From the NCBI RefSeq assembly GCF_947387555.1, contig NZ_CANDNZ010000014.1, forward strand, positions 62,001-126,000: a DNA stretch of 64,000 nt, written 5' to 3'. This document shows, in pieces, positions 44,838 to 53,959 of the stretch (position 1 is the first letter of the stretch; every line of letters begins with the position of its first letter). Below the pieces are notes generated by a model. That model was not told the origin of the DNA. It saw nothing but the letters and a program-made list of their open reading frames with translations, and did no database searches. Source of the stretch: Thalassomonas sp. RHCl1 (GTDB taxonomy: Bacteria; Pseudomonadota; Gammaproteobacteria; Enterobacterales; Alteromonadaceae). Position numbers and translations under genes: made by a program.

Positions 44838-45121
44838 CTTCCATAACCTGCTTGAGTGCCTGTATAAATCCAGGTGCTTGGCTTGCGTCGGGTACGGGCA
44901 AGCTGACCGTACATCCTGTATATATGGCTCCTGTTCATCCATGAACCCGCCTTATTGCCTGCATGGAGGCAGGTACTTAGCTTACGTCGGGAACCGGTAA
45001 GCTGACCGTACATCCTGTACATATGGCTCCTGTTCATCCGTGAACCCGCCTTATTGCCTGCATGGAGGCAGGTACTTAGCTTACGTCGGGAACGGGTAAG
45101 CTGACCGTACATCCTGTACAT
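44838..45121. repeat. Tandem 99-bp hairpin repeats
   Basis: Two near-identical 99-bp copies (44923-45021 and 45022-45120) and a degenerate partial copy before them. Each has ATGGCTCCTGTTCATCCGTG, the hairpin TGCCTGCATGGAGGCA, GTACTTAGCTTACGTCGGGA and CCGTACATCCTGTACAT. Because 99 is a multiple of three, a 131-residue minus-strand frame stays open across the array; I regard it as non-coding. The array ends on the T-run of the feoB terminator. Confidence 0.93.
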
Positions 45122-45147
45122 AAAAAAAGCCCTTGCGGGCCTTTTTT
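45122..45147 (-). terminator. Terminator of feoB
   Basis: GCCC / GGGC stem flanked by A and T runs, usable in both directions; on the minus strand it lies 16 bp past the feoB stop and ends TTTTTTT before the repeats. Confidence 0.85.
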
Positions 45148-45162
45148 ATAACTCTTTAACGG

Positions 45163-47328
45163 TTAACACTTGTGATGTGCCGCCTCGTTATAACTGACCG
45201 CCACAGGTATGGTCAGTATCTTTTTCCCCTGATGCTTCAGCCACAAATAAATGGCGCTAAACACCACCACCACCATCACCAGGTTGATCACCGCCATTAA
45301 CGGCTCATTGGCAATATTACCCAGCTGGAAGCAGGCGGTAGAAACCAGGTAGGCCAGGGTAAAGCTCCACAAAGCGGCAAAACCGGCCCAGCGTGAACCA
45401 ACTTCGTTTTTAATAGCCCCCATCGCCGCCACACACGGGGTATAAAGTAAAATAAACAGCAAGTAGCTAAAGGCGCCCAACTGTCCGGCAAAAGCCTCCT
45501 GCATCACATGATAAGTGGTGATTTCCACTTCCTGCTCCTCGGCCGCCACGGCTAAATCGCTGACCTCACCGACATCGATACCTAAAGGATCGTCCGGGGC
45601 TATGCCCAGCAGGTTTAACAAAATACTGTCTACCGCTTCTTCCCAGCTGGCCGCCAGCGAAGGCTCTGCTTCCTCTTCCCCTTCTCCCGGGGAGTACAGG
45701 CTGTTAAAGGTGGCCACTAAAACTTCTTTGGCGAAGATACCGGTAATAATACCGACCCCGGCCTGCCAGTTTTCTTCCTTAACCCCCAGTGGCGCCAGCG
45801 CCGGCATCACCACTTTGGCGCTTTGGCTTAATATCGAACTTTCACTGTCCTGGTGGCCGAACTCGCCATCCGTGCCTATGGAGTTGAAGAAATTCAGTAA
45901 ACACACCACGATCACTATGGTTTTACCGGCACCGGTCACAAAGCCCTTAGTACGCTGCCATACCCGTTGGCTGATATAAGTAAGCTTAGGCCACTCATAT
46001 AAAGGCAACTCCATGATATTAAGCGAACTGTTACCCGGTAGCAGGGTTTTCTTAAGCAGAAATCCGGTAAAGATAGCAGCGGCTATGCCGATTAAATAAA
46101 GCAGGAACACCAGATTCTGGCCATTATCGGGAAAAAAAGCGGCGGCAAACAAAGCGTAAACAGGCAACCTGGCGCCACAAGACATAAAAGGAGCCATCAT
46201 CACAGTCGTTAAGCGCTCACGCTCACTATCGAGTACCCTGGTCGACATCACCGCAGGCACAGTACAGCCAAAGCCGACAATCAAAGGCACAAAAGCCTTG
46301 CCGGGCAAGCCGATTTTCTGCATCACATTATCAACGACAAAAGCCGCCCGCGCCAGGTAACCGCTGCTTTCAAGCAGGGATAAACCGATAAACAAACAGG
46401 CAACCACGGGAATAAAAGTCGCTACCGTTTGTATGCCGCTGCCGATACCTTCAATGATGGTCAGTAGCCACATCGGCAGATTGAACCCGGCCAGATAATG
46501 CGCCGGGTAAGAAACAAAAAGGGTACCGCTGAGGATATCAAAAAAGTCGATAAAAGCGCTGCCGACATTAATGGCAAACATAAACAGCAGATACATCATA
46601 CCGAGAAACACCGGGATCCCCACCAGAGGATGTAAGACCAGGTTATCGATTTTATCGCTTAATCCCGGTTTATGCTGCCCGGAGGTATTTGCTGCTTGTG
46701 ACGCCTGCACCAGGGTATTAACCCGGCGGTGGCGCCTCTGCATCTCATTAAGCTGCGCGGTTTTTTCACATGTCTGTCCGTCTTCACTGCAGCAAGTATT
46801 GTCAGTGCTGTTAACCTGATAATCATTACGCTGCACCTGGCGATCCAGCAAAGCTATCAGCTCAGATCGGGTGTTCTCTTCACGGGCATTGATGGCAAAT
46901 ACCGGACAGCCCAATTGCTGAGCCAGCTTATCGGTATCCACCGCCTCAGCCTGCTTGCTGTCGCTTTTATTGAGCAGGACTATCATAGGCACGCCAAGTT
47001 CAAGCAACTGGGTGGTTAAATAGAGCTGACGTTTTAACTGGGTGCTGTCGATCACATTGATCAAACAGTCAATTTGTTTTTCGCGGATAAAATCATGACT
47101 GACGGTCAGATCTTGCCCTTGTTTTTGGCGCTGGGTTAACGAGCTCAGTCCCGGCAAGTCCGACAGCAGGACTTCGCCATCGGCAAGCGGAAAAGCTTTT
47201 TGCTTGGCCGCCACGGTAACACCGGACCAGTTGCCCACTTTTTGCTGGCTGCCTGAGAGCAGGTTAAACAGCGTACTTTTACCTGAATTGGCAAACCCCA
47301 CCAGGGCATAATGCATCATACGTGACAT
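45163..47328 (-). CDS. feoB: Ferrous iron transport protein B
   Basis: 721 residues from ATG 47328, which overlaps the feoA stop as TAATG; a TTG at 47334 is the alternative. N-terminal G domain with G1 GFANSGKST (residues 11-19), DLPGLSSL (G3) and LLNKSDS (G4). The membrane part has the Gate motifs, e.g. FVPLIVGFGCTVPAVMSTR and SCGARLPVYALFAAAFFP. Brings Fe2+ into the cytoplasm. A Cys-free acidic insert (EVSDLAVAAEEQEVE) lies between helices. FeoC is absent. Regulated with feoA by the Fur-like site at 47594. Confidence 0.95.
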   Translation of the reverse strand: MSRMMHYALVGFANSGKSTLFNLLSGSQQKVGNWSGVTVAAKQKAFPLADGEVLLSDLPGLSSLTQRQKQGQDLTVSHDFIREKQIDCLINVIDSTQLKRQLYLTTQLLELGVPMIVLLNKSDSKQAEAVDTDKLAQQLGCPVFAINAREENTRSELIALLDRQVQRNDYQVNSTDNTCCSEDGQTCEKTAQLNEMQRRHRRVNTLVQASQAANTSGQHKPGLSDKIDNLVLHPLVGIPVFLGMMYLLFMFAINVGSAFIDFFDILSGTLFVSYPAHYLAGFNLPMWLLTIIEGIGSGIQTVATFIPVVACLFIGLSLLESSGYLARAAFVVDNVMQKIGLPGKAFVPLIVGFGCTVPAVMSTRVLDSERERLTTVMMAPFMSCGARLPVYALFAAAFFPDNGQNLVFLLYLIGIAAAIFTGFLLKKTLLPGNSSLNIMELPLYEWPKLTYISQRVWQRTKGFVTGAGKTIVIVVCLLNFFNSIGTDGEFGHQDSESSILSQSAKVVMPALAPLGVKEENWQAGVGIITGIFAKEVLVATFNSLYSPGEGEEEAEPSLAASWEEAVDSILLNLLGIAPDDPLGIDVGEVSDLAVAAEEQEVEITTYHVMQEAFAGQLGAFSYLLFILLYTPCVAAMGAIKNEVGSRWAGFAALWSFTLAYLVSTACFQLGNIANEPLMAVINLVMVVVVFSAIYLWLKHQGKKILTIPVAVSYNEAAHHKC

Positions 47329-47552
47329 TAACAATGTTCCACTTTAATTTGGCCGGCAATTTTCTGGCCGATAGAGATTTTAGTATTGTGAATTCGAAAC
47401 GCCATAGGGCCATTAAAAGGCGCCTTATGGGCCAGGGAGATTTCGCTGTCGGGCACAAAGCCCTGTTCCAGCAGCTGTGCTGCTAAGTCGAGATCTTCGG
47501 GTAAACCGGCAATAATCGCTTTCTGGTTAGGTTTTAATTCGGCTAGGGTCAT
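47328..47552 (-). CDS. feoA: Ferrous iron transport protein A
   Basis: 74 residues, SH3-like FeoA fold: MTLAELKPNQKAIIAGLPED, LAAQLLEQGFVPDSEISLAH and MAFRIHNTKISIGQKIAGQI. Cytoplasmic partner that modulates FeoB. First gene of the operon, with the feoB start overlapping its stop. RBS AGGATT region upstream of ATG 47552. Confidence 0.93.
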   Translation of the reverse strand: MTLAELKPNQKAIIAGLPEDLDLAAQLLEQGFVPDSEISLAHKAPFNGPMAFRIHNTKISIGQKIAGQIKVEHC

Positions 47553-47593
47553 GTTTAGTTAATCCTTTATGACTTATTTTCGGCCACCCACTT

Positions 47594-47612
47594 AATGAGA
47601 ATAGCTATCATT
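47594..47612 (-). promoter_or_regulatory. Fur-box-like operator upstream of feoA
   Basis: AATGAGAATAGCTATCATT: AATGA/TCATT outer arms with an AT-rich core, a good match to the Fur 19-bp inverted repeat, 42 bp upstream of the feoA start. Iron-responsive repression by Fur is expected. Confidence 0.75.
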
Positions 47613-47782
47613 ATTATTCTACCTTTTGCAGATAAAAAGTACAGCAAAAAGAACAGCTTTGCCCGGGGGCTTGATTTGCATCAAAAGCAAAAGCTCTAAA
47701 ATGACAAACATTGACATCGCTGTTTTTTTACCGCAAGTTATTGCCTCGCTAACGCTTTTTCCCTGAATAATAAGAGCAAAAT

Positions 47783-48745
47783 ATGAATGATTTTTATCCT
47801 GAAATAGAGCCTTATCAGCACTTTATGCTGGACGTAGACCATGGCCACCAGCTCTATGTCGAGCAATGCGGAAACCCGGCAGGACAGCCGGTGATCTTTA
47901 TCCATGGCGGCCCCGGCGCCGGCTGCTCGACCAATGACAGGCGTTTTTTCGATCCGGAAAAATACCGTATCATCTTATTCGATCAAAGGGGCTGTGGCCG
48001 TTCTTTGCCTCACGGCAGCCTGGAAGAAAATACCACATCGGCACTGGTGGCGGATATTGAACGGATACGCCAGCACCTGGAGATAACAAAATGGCATGTC
48101 TTCGGCGGCTCCTGGGGTTCAACCCTGTCGCTGGTTTATGCCCAGCATCACCCGCAACAGGTCACCAGCCTGGTGCTGCGCGGCATCTTTTTAGCGCGCC
48201 AGCAAGATACCGACTGGACCTTCTCCGGCGGCGGCGCCAAGCGTATTTATCCCGATCACTGGCAGGCTTATCTTAATGCGTTTCCTCATAAGGAAGGTGA
48301 GGGCGAAAGCCAGGCGGATATTCACGGCGCCTATCAATTAATGACAGGCCCGGACAAGGCCCTGGCAGAAAAAATCGCCCGTGCCTGGGCCACCTGGGAA
48401 ATGTCTTGCTGCACCCTGGCGCCGGACCAAGCCTTCTTAAAAGAAGCCACCACAGACAAAAGGTGCTGGAGCCTGGCCCGCCACGAAGCCCATTATATGG
48501 TGAACAACTGCTTCCTTGACGAAAACCAAATTCTGGATAACTGCGATAAACTCAGGGATATTCCCACCATCATAGTGCACGGCCGCTACGATATTGTTTG
48601 TCCTTTGGATAATGCCTGGTTATTACACCAAAAGTTACCTCAGTCACAATTGCTCATCAGTGAGCAGTCCGGCCATGCTTCGGTGGAAACCAACACCAAA
48701 CACCACCTGATCGCCGCTACCCGGCAAATGCTGAACCTCGGCTAA
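47783..48745 (+). CDS. pip: Proline iminopeptidase
   Basis: 320 residues, the standard length of family S33 prolyl aminopeptidases. Oxyanion HGGPGAGCS at residues 41-49, LFDQRGCGRS, and the nucleophile motif GGSWGS with Ser110. Catalytic Asp in VHGRYDIVCP and His in SEQSGHAS near the C-terminus. Releases N-terminal proline from peptides in the cytoplasm. Single gene divergent from feoAB; terminator follows. Confidence 0.93.
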   Translation: MNDFYPEIEPYQHFMLDVDHGHQLYVEQCGNPAGQPVIFIHGGPGAGCSTNDRRFFDPEKYRIILFDQRGCGRSLPHGSLEENTTSALVADIERIRQHLEITKWHVFGGSWGSTLSLVYAQHHPQQVTSLVLRGIFLARQQDTDWTFSGGGAKRIYPDHWQAYLNAFPHKEGEGESQADIHGAYQLMTGPDKALAEKIARAWATWEMSCCTLAPDQAFLKEATTDKRCWSLARHEAHYMVNNCFLDENQILDNCDKLRDIPTIIVHGRYDIVCPLDNAWLLHQKLPQSQLLISEQSGHASVETNTKHHLIAATRQMLNLG

Positions 48746-48750
48746 TACAA

Positions 48751-48774
48751 TAAGGGAGTCTCCGGGCTCCCTTA
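48751..48774 (+). terminator. Terminator of pip
   Basis: TAAGGGAG / CTCCCTTA, perfect 8-bp arms, 8-nt loop, directly after the stop codon. Confidence 0.75.
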
Positions 48775-48786
48775 CTCTCGCTATCA

Positions 48787-48827
48787 GCTTCCTGCTTCCT
48801 GCTTCCTGCTTCCTGCTTCCTGCTTCC
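48787..48827. repeat. Heptanucleotide tandem repeat (GCTTCCT)
   Basis: Five exact GCTTCCT copies (48787-48821) and a partial sixth. It lies between the pip terminator and the YHYH gene, so copy-number change would alter the upstream region of that gene but not a reading frame. Confidence 0.92.
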
Positions 48828-48947
48828 CATTCATTTTTTAAGAATAAAATCCGGTTGCACACAATCTTGTCAAGAATGTACACATTTACCACACATTTGT
48901 TTGCCATACTCGGGCAAGTGAAGTTCTCGACTAAGGGTAAAAGCATT

Positions 48948-51863
48948 ATGATATTAACAAGGTATAAGTCTCCCCTGTTTACCGGCCACCTGCTCCCCGC
49001 GCTAATAGCCACGGCCATGATCTCGGCGGTATTAACCGGGTGTGGCGGCTCTTCCTCCGGCAGTTCAAGCGATAACCCGGCGACCGATACTCCGACAACC
49101 AATAACGCACCGGTAGCAAATGCCGGCGCCGATCAAAATGTCACCACAGGCGACAGTGTTAACCTGTCCGGCAGCCAAAGCAGCGATGCCGACGGCGATA
49201 GCTTGACCTACAGCTGGAGTTTCAGCTCGGTGCCTGGCGGCAGCAGTGCCAGCCTGAGCACAGATTCCGCCAGCAATACCAGTTTTACCGCCGATCTTGC
49301 CGGCAGCTATACCTTATCCCTGGTGGTCAATGACGGCACTGTCAGCAGCAGCGCCGACTCGGTGACTATCATAGCCGCCGCAGACAACAGCGACCAGGAC
49401 AGCCCGGTTTATACCCGTGGCGCCGGCAGTACCACCATCAGCAATTTATTTGCCTCCGGCACCCGGGTCGCCCCTTTGGGCAGCATCACAGATGATGATA
49501 ATGGCAGCTGGACCGTGCCCGCCGAGGTACGCTATAGCGATAACAGCATGCCCTTTGCTTCAGATCTGTACAATGTCTACCAAAGCGGCCATGATTATGA
49601 TTCCGCCGAGCAGGCCCTTGCAGCCCTGATCGCCGGAGACGGCAGCGACATCATAGAAATCGATACCGACGGTGAGCTGATCACCGCCTACATCTTTGCC
49701 GACAACTATTTCGAGCTTTATATCAACGGCACGGCAGTCGGCAAAGATCCGGTACCTTTTACCGATTTTAACTCCAATATCGTGCGTTTTCGCGTCAATC
49801 AGCCTTTTACCGCCGCCATGTTACTGGTGGACTGGGAAGAGAATTTAGCCACAGGTACAGAAGCCAACCAGGGCAGCAACTATCATCCCGGCGATGGCGG
49901 CATGGTGGCGGTCTTTAAAGACAGCAACAATGACATTATCGGCATCACCGACAGCAGCTGGAAGGCGCAAACCTATTATACCGCTCCGCTCACCGATACC
50001 AGCTGCCTAAGCCAGTTTAACCATCAGCGTTTATCTGCCAGCTGTTCGACTTCGGCCCCCGACAGCCTGGATAGCATCAGCGCCGCCCACTGGGCACGCC
50101 CGGACAACTGGATGGCAAGCAGTTTTGACGACAGCAGCTGGCCCGCCGCCAGCACCTTTAGCAACGACACCGTAGGCGTCGACAACAAGGCTTCCTACAC
50201 TAACTTTACCGATGTTTTCGATGACAGCAGTGTTGACGCCAGCTTTATCTGGAGTACCAACCTGGTGCTGGATAATGAAGTGCTGGTACGCGCCACCATC
50301 GGCAGCAGTGACGATGATATGACCCTAAGCAGTGATGCGGTAAAATCCGATATGATCTTGCCGCTGGATGCCACCTGCGACGGCACAGGCCAGGGCAGCT
50401 TTCCGACCCTGAACTGGGATAATGCGCCCGCAGGCACGCAAAGCTTTGCCATAACCATGCATAACTTTGCCAATGAAAATGATCAAGGTGATTTCAGCAA
50501 GGCCCATTCCTACCAGGTGTTATATGATATCCCCGCCAACATCAGCTCTCTGGCGACCGGGGAAACGACAATCGGCACTTTTGGTATCAATGGTATCGAC
50601 GGCGAACAAGGTTATTCGGCCCCCTGCTCCCAGTCACCGATAGCTAATGATTATATTATCACCCTTTATGCCTTATCTGATGCCGTCGGCAGCTTAGGCC
50701 TCGATGGCACCGGTACCGGCCTGGTGACCTTAACCGATGCCATTGCCGGCAGCACCTTGACCAGCACCAGCCTGACCCTTTCGCGGGTACGTTATAACCC
50801 CAATAACGACGATCATGTTCCTACCAGTGTGCCCAGTGACTGTGCGGCAAAATCCGCCACTTTTGCCGCCTACAGCGATCTGGTTTCACTCAGCTGCACC
50901 AGCACCACTATGACGGTGACCACCCATACTATGCTGCCCTACCGCTCACAACTTGACGGCGACAAAGCCAATGTCGGTATCCGCTCCTGGATTGGCCGGG
51001 TGCCTATCGAGGAACAAAGCTCCTGGACCTTGCCGCTGCAGCCGGATTATTTAAGCAGCACCGCCAGCAATATCAATATCCACGACGCCATAGGCATCTC
51101 GGTGGAAGGGGTGCCGATTTTGCACTATGCCAAGGAAAATACTAACGGTGAAATCGCCCGGCTGGGACAGGATTACAGCGACCGCGATACCATCTTGCTC
51201 GGTGAAGTCGACCAGTGCGGCGCCCATGCCGGTAACGGCGAAGACTACCACTATCATATGGCTCCTTTATGTATGATGGACAGCCATGACCCGTCGCAAC
51301 CGCTGGCCTATATGTTTGACGGCATCCCGCTCTATTTCGGCACCGCCGGCGGCGCGGCAACCGAAGGCGGCACCGACTAGGGCGCCGGGCGCTACAGCGA
51401 ACTGAATTACCTGCCGCAAAAAGTGAAAACCGGCGAACAGCCGCTGGACGAATGTAACGCCTACGATTTACACGGCGACGGCAGCGAATATGTTTATTAC
51501 ACCACCCGGGAAGCCCCCTACACCATAGCTTGCTACCGGGGTGTGGCAGATCAGTCAAGCTCGGTCTCTCCCGGTCCCCACTGGAGCCGGGAGCGGGATT
51601 TATCCTGGGCCGGTTCGGATGTCGAGCTCAGCGATTACGATACCATGACCTTTGATAATTTAAGCTGGAGTTTTATCGAAATCACCCCGGGGGAGAATAA
51701 CAACAATATAACCCCGGGCGATAAGGCGCTGATCCTTTACCGCCAGCTCGTCCAGGGAGATGACGGCTATCAAAGCGATGCCAACTGCTACACCTTCAGG
51801 TACCGTTTAGACAGTACGGATACCAGCGGCAGCAATGATACTGTAGCCAGCCATTGCCGGTAA
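48948..51863 (+). pseudogene. YHYH-domain lipoprotein gene interrupted by one in-frame amber codon
   Basis: The frame runs 972 codons from ATG 48948 (AAGGG upstream) to TAA 51863, broken only by TAG at 51378-51380. Order: lipoprotein signal (ISAVLTGCGGSS, Cys27), Ser-rich linker, a PKD/cadherin-like domain (APVANAGADQNVTTGDSVNL), a ~450-residue beta-rich region, and a YHYH domain (AHAGNGEDYHYHMAPLCMM, LAYMFDGIPLYF). The TAG falls inside the YHYH domain right after EGGTD; the same frame continues with GAGRYSELNYLPQKV and DECNAYDLHGDG, typical of that domain, to the end. Either a recent nonsense mutation or read-through. The 810-residue product before the stop would lack the domain's second half. 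Function of YHYH proteins is unknown. Confidence 0.8.
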
Positions 51864-51942
51864 CAACACCCGCCATGGCAGCAGACAATACTGCAGCCAT
51901 GGCTGACAAGCTCTCAGCAAAAACTTTTTCCAGGTAAAAGAT

Positions 51943-52554
51943 ATGAAAACAGCAAAGCAATGTAAACTGCTAATACTGCTCTTATGCTCCCTGATAACAG
52001 TAAACCAGGCTGCAGCTCACGGCCTGAGCATGACCTCGGCGGAAGTCGCCCTGCGCCAAGACAAACATATTTCCCTGACCATACGCACTTCCCTGAGCAA
52101 CTTGTTCGCCAGGATGTTATGGCCGGAAAAACCCGCCTCCCTGCTGCACCTGGCCAGCGGCGACAATAAAACATTGACCCTGTTCAGGCAGCAGCTTAAT
52201 CACTTATTCACCGCAAAAATGCCGGTTTACTCGGGAAAGATTTCGCTGGACTCACAACAGGCCAGGCTGCCAGGCATCCAACAACTTAGGAAAATGCTGC
52301 AAAAAGAAATTGCCGGCAAGGTATTAAAAAACCACAAAGGAAAACATGAACATGGCGAACAGGACAGGCAGAATTACCTGGTGGCCTATATCGACGGTTT
52401 TTTACTTGCCGGTGACCAGGCAGATAACCCCCGTGAACTCCAGGTACAGTTCCCCACAGAGCTGGGGGATATACTGGTCAGTTATGTTGAACCTAAGGTA
52501 CAAACCCTGACAAAGGGAAAACAGCATACTTTTTACCGTCAGCTGTTGTATTAG
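51943..52554 (+). CDS. Exported protein of unknown function downstream of the YHYH gene
   Basis: 203 residues. Signal peptide ends at QAAAHG; the mature N-terminus HGLSMTSAEVALRQDKHISL resembles the exported N-terminal part of HupE/UreJ-like proteins but the membrane part is missing. The middle is basic and Gln/His-rich (KNHKGKHEHGEQDRQ). The C-terminal half contains VAYIDGFLLAGDQ and FPTELGDILVSYVEPKVQ. It is 80 bp behind the YHYH gene, same strand, probably cotranscribed. A role with a metal is guesswork. Confidence 0.6.
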   Translation: MKTAKQCKLLILLLCSLITVNQAAAHGLSMTSAEVALRQDKHISLTIRTSLSNLFARMLWPEKPASLLHLASGDNKTLTLFRQQLNHLFTAKMPVYSGKISLDSQQARLPGIQQLRKMLQKEIAGKVLKNHKGKHEHGEQDRQNYLVAYIDGFLLAGDQADNPRELQVQFPTELGDILVSYVEPKVQTLTKGKQHTFYRQLLY

Positions 52555-52587
52555 AAAGTCCCCTGGCTGACATCTTCTGATATAAAA

Positions 52588-52624
52588 AAACCCCTTAAGG
52601 CATTAGCTATAGCTTAAGGGGTTT
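52588..52624. terminator. Bidirectional terminator
   Basis: AAACCCCTTAAG / CTTAAGGGGTTT, perfect 12-bp arms, between the exported-protein gene (+) and the PEP-CTERM gene (-). Confidence 0.85.
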
Positions 52625-52685
52625 AGACTCTCATGAAACTAAGAGTTCTTTACGCCGTAAATATACTTACGGCAAGCAGCTTTTA

Positions 52686-53408
52686 TTAAACCTGCTTTTG
52701 TTTATTGCGTAAGCTTAATCCCACCAGACCTAATGCCAGAATGGCGATAGAAGCCGGTTCCGGCACTTCGCTGCTATAGGTATAAGTGACTTCAACCTTA
52801 CCCCAGGAACCTGTCTGGAAGGTATTTTCAAAAGTCCCGGTACCCGATTCCACATCGTTGTTAATATAAGTCAGGGCCAGGGCAGAGAAAACAAAATCAA
52901 CCATGCTGCCTGTAGTAAAGGCGGACAAATCAACACCTGTCATCGCACCGGATTGCTCGCCGCTTGATAAGTCATAAGTAAAGATTTCACCCGGCGTTAA
53001 ATCGAAATTACCCGCCGCAGAGCTTTGGTCATCGGCCAGAACAGCACCACCGTTACCAAAGATATAATCATCGGCCGCAGCCGTAGTTACCGACCAGTTG
53101 CTGCCTAATAAGATACTGACTTCGGCACGGCCGTCTGCGGCGCTGACATTTTTAGAAGAACCTTCGCTGTCCATTTGACCAAAAACCGAAATACTGACAC
53201 CGGTCAGAATACCTAACGAGGTATCAAAACCAGCAACCGACAGGGTTTCATTTAAAGCCCCTACAGGCACATCCGTTGTACTGCCCTGAGAACCAAAAGA
53301 ATCGCTTACCGTCATCATACCAGCAAGAGCATTTGAACTGGCAAGCATTAATGCTGCTGCCGTAACAAGTCCCTTAGTCGTTTTCCCTTTCATAGTCATT
53401 CCTTTCAT
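52686..53408 (-). CDS. PEP-CTERM sorted exported protein
   Basis: 240 residues from ATG 53408, preceded by AAAGGA; an upstream GTG/ATG frame reaches 53456 but lacks a site. Signal peptide (LVTAAALMLASSNALAG), a beta-rich body of a PEP-CTERM-associated type (MTVSDSFGSQGSTTDVPVGA), and the C-terminal sorting signal VPEPASIAILALGLVGLSLR followed by NKQK. Such proteins are handled by an exosortase and usually end up at the surface or in extracellular matrix. No exosortase gene is in the window, so it must be encoded elsewhere. Confidence 0.87.
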   Translation of the reverse strand: MKGMTMKGKTTKGLVTAAALMLASSNALAGMMTVSDSFGSQGSTTDVPVGALNETLSVAGFDTSLGILTGVSISVFGQMDSEGSSKNVSAADGRAEVSILLGSNWSVTTAAADDYIFGNGGAVLADDQSSAAGNFDLTPGEIFTYDLSSGEQSGAMTGVDLSAFTTGSMVDFVFSALALTYINNDVESGTGTFENTFQTGSWGKVEVTYTYSSEVPEPASIAILALGLVGLSLRNKQKQV

Positions 53409-53756
53409 CCTTTTTTCCTTTAGTGTATTAACCTTTCGTGCTGTAAAAACAGTCAAATTAAGCTTTGCCTGTTTCCCCCTGCTCTTTTTAATTATTAAGT
53501 GCTGACATTCAAGAGTAACTGATTGATATCACACCATTAAAGCAAGGCCAGCCAATAAGCAAGGCACAGACCACGTTTATATCCCATTGATTTTTAATTG
53601 ATTTTATTTTTGCTTTAAGTAACTCATTGAAATTATGTAAATAAAACCGACAACTTTCCTGTCTTTTTTGATATAGATAAAGCCTTTAGTTGGCTCCCTG
53701 GATAGTGCTTAAGCAAGGTCGTTTCATTTTCACCTTTATCATGACACAGCAACCAG
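53409..53756. other. Gene-free region upstream of the PEP-CTERM gene
   Basis: About 350 bp, AT-rich near 53500-53680; holds the PEP-CTERM promoter. No further structure seen apart from the gene fragment to its right. Confidence 0.4.
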
Positions 53757-53900
53757 ATGAAAATAATGATGAAGAGCCAGCACTGTAAGGATCGCTGTAG
53801 ACTCCAGCCGGACGGCAGCTATCACGATCACGGCGATCCGCTCGCCATGTACAATACCGACTGTGACATCGGCACAGAGATTTTCCCTGTGGCCACATAA
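53757..53900 (+). pseudogene. Possible C-terminal fragment of a YHYH-like gene
   Basis: 47 codons open from ATG 53757 to TAA 53900. The peptide contains LQPDGSYHDHGDPLAMYNTD, which resembles the terminal part of YHYH-domain proteins rather than random sequence. It has no proper start, RBS or upstream domain, so if it is a relic it lost its 5' part. The call rests on one motif and is weak. Confidence 0.3.
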
Positions 53901-53915
53901 TACATCCTACACATA

Positions 53916-53943
53916 AAAAAGCCCCGGCGAGCCGGGGCTTTTT
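53916..53943. terminator. Bidirectional terminator next to the giant surface protein gene
   Basis: AAAAAGCCCCGGC / GCCGGGGCTTTTT, 13-bp perfect arms with a 2-nt loop. Serves the minus-strand gene ending at 53960. On its far side is TATGTGTAGGATGTATT, similar to the edge of the other terminator-linked repeats. Confidence 0.9.
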
Positions 53944-53959
53944 ATTTCAGATTATTCAC

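Noticed and set aside
44726-45121. 131-residue minus-strand frame with repeated MYRMYGQL-type units
   Set aside because: It is open only because the 99-bp repeats are a multiple of three; composition and lack of RBS mark it as non-coding repeat DNA.
48644-49102. 152-residue minus-strand frame with EAGSRKQ repeats
   Set aside because: Runs through the GCTTCCT array and antisense to the pip end and YHYH start; no RBS and no protein-like features.
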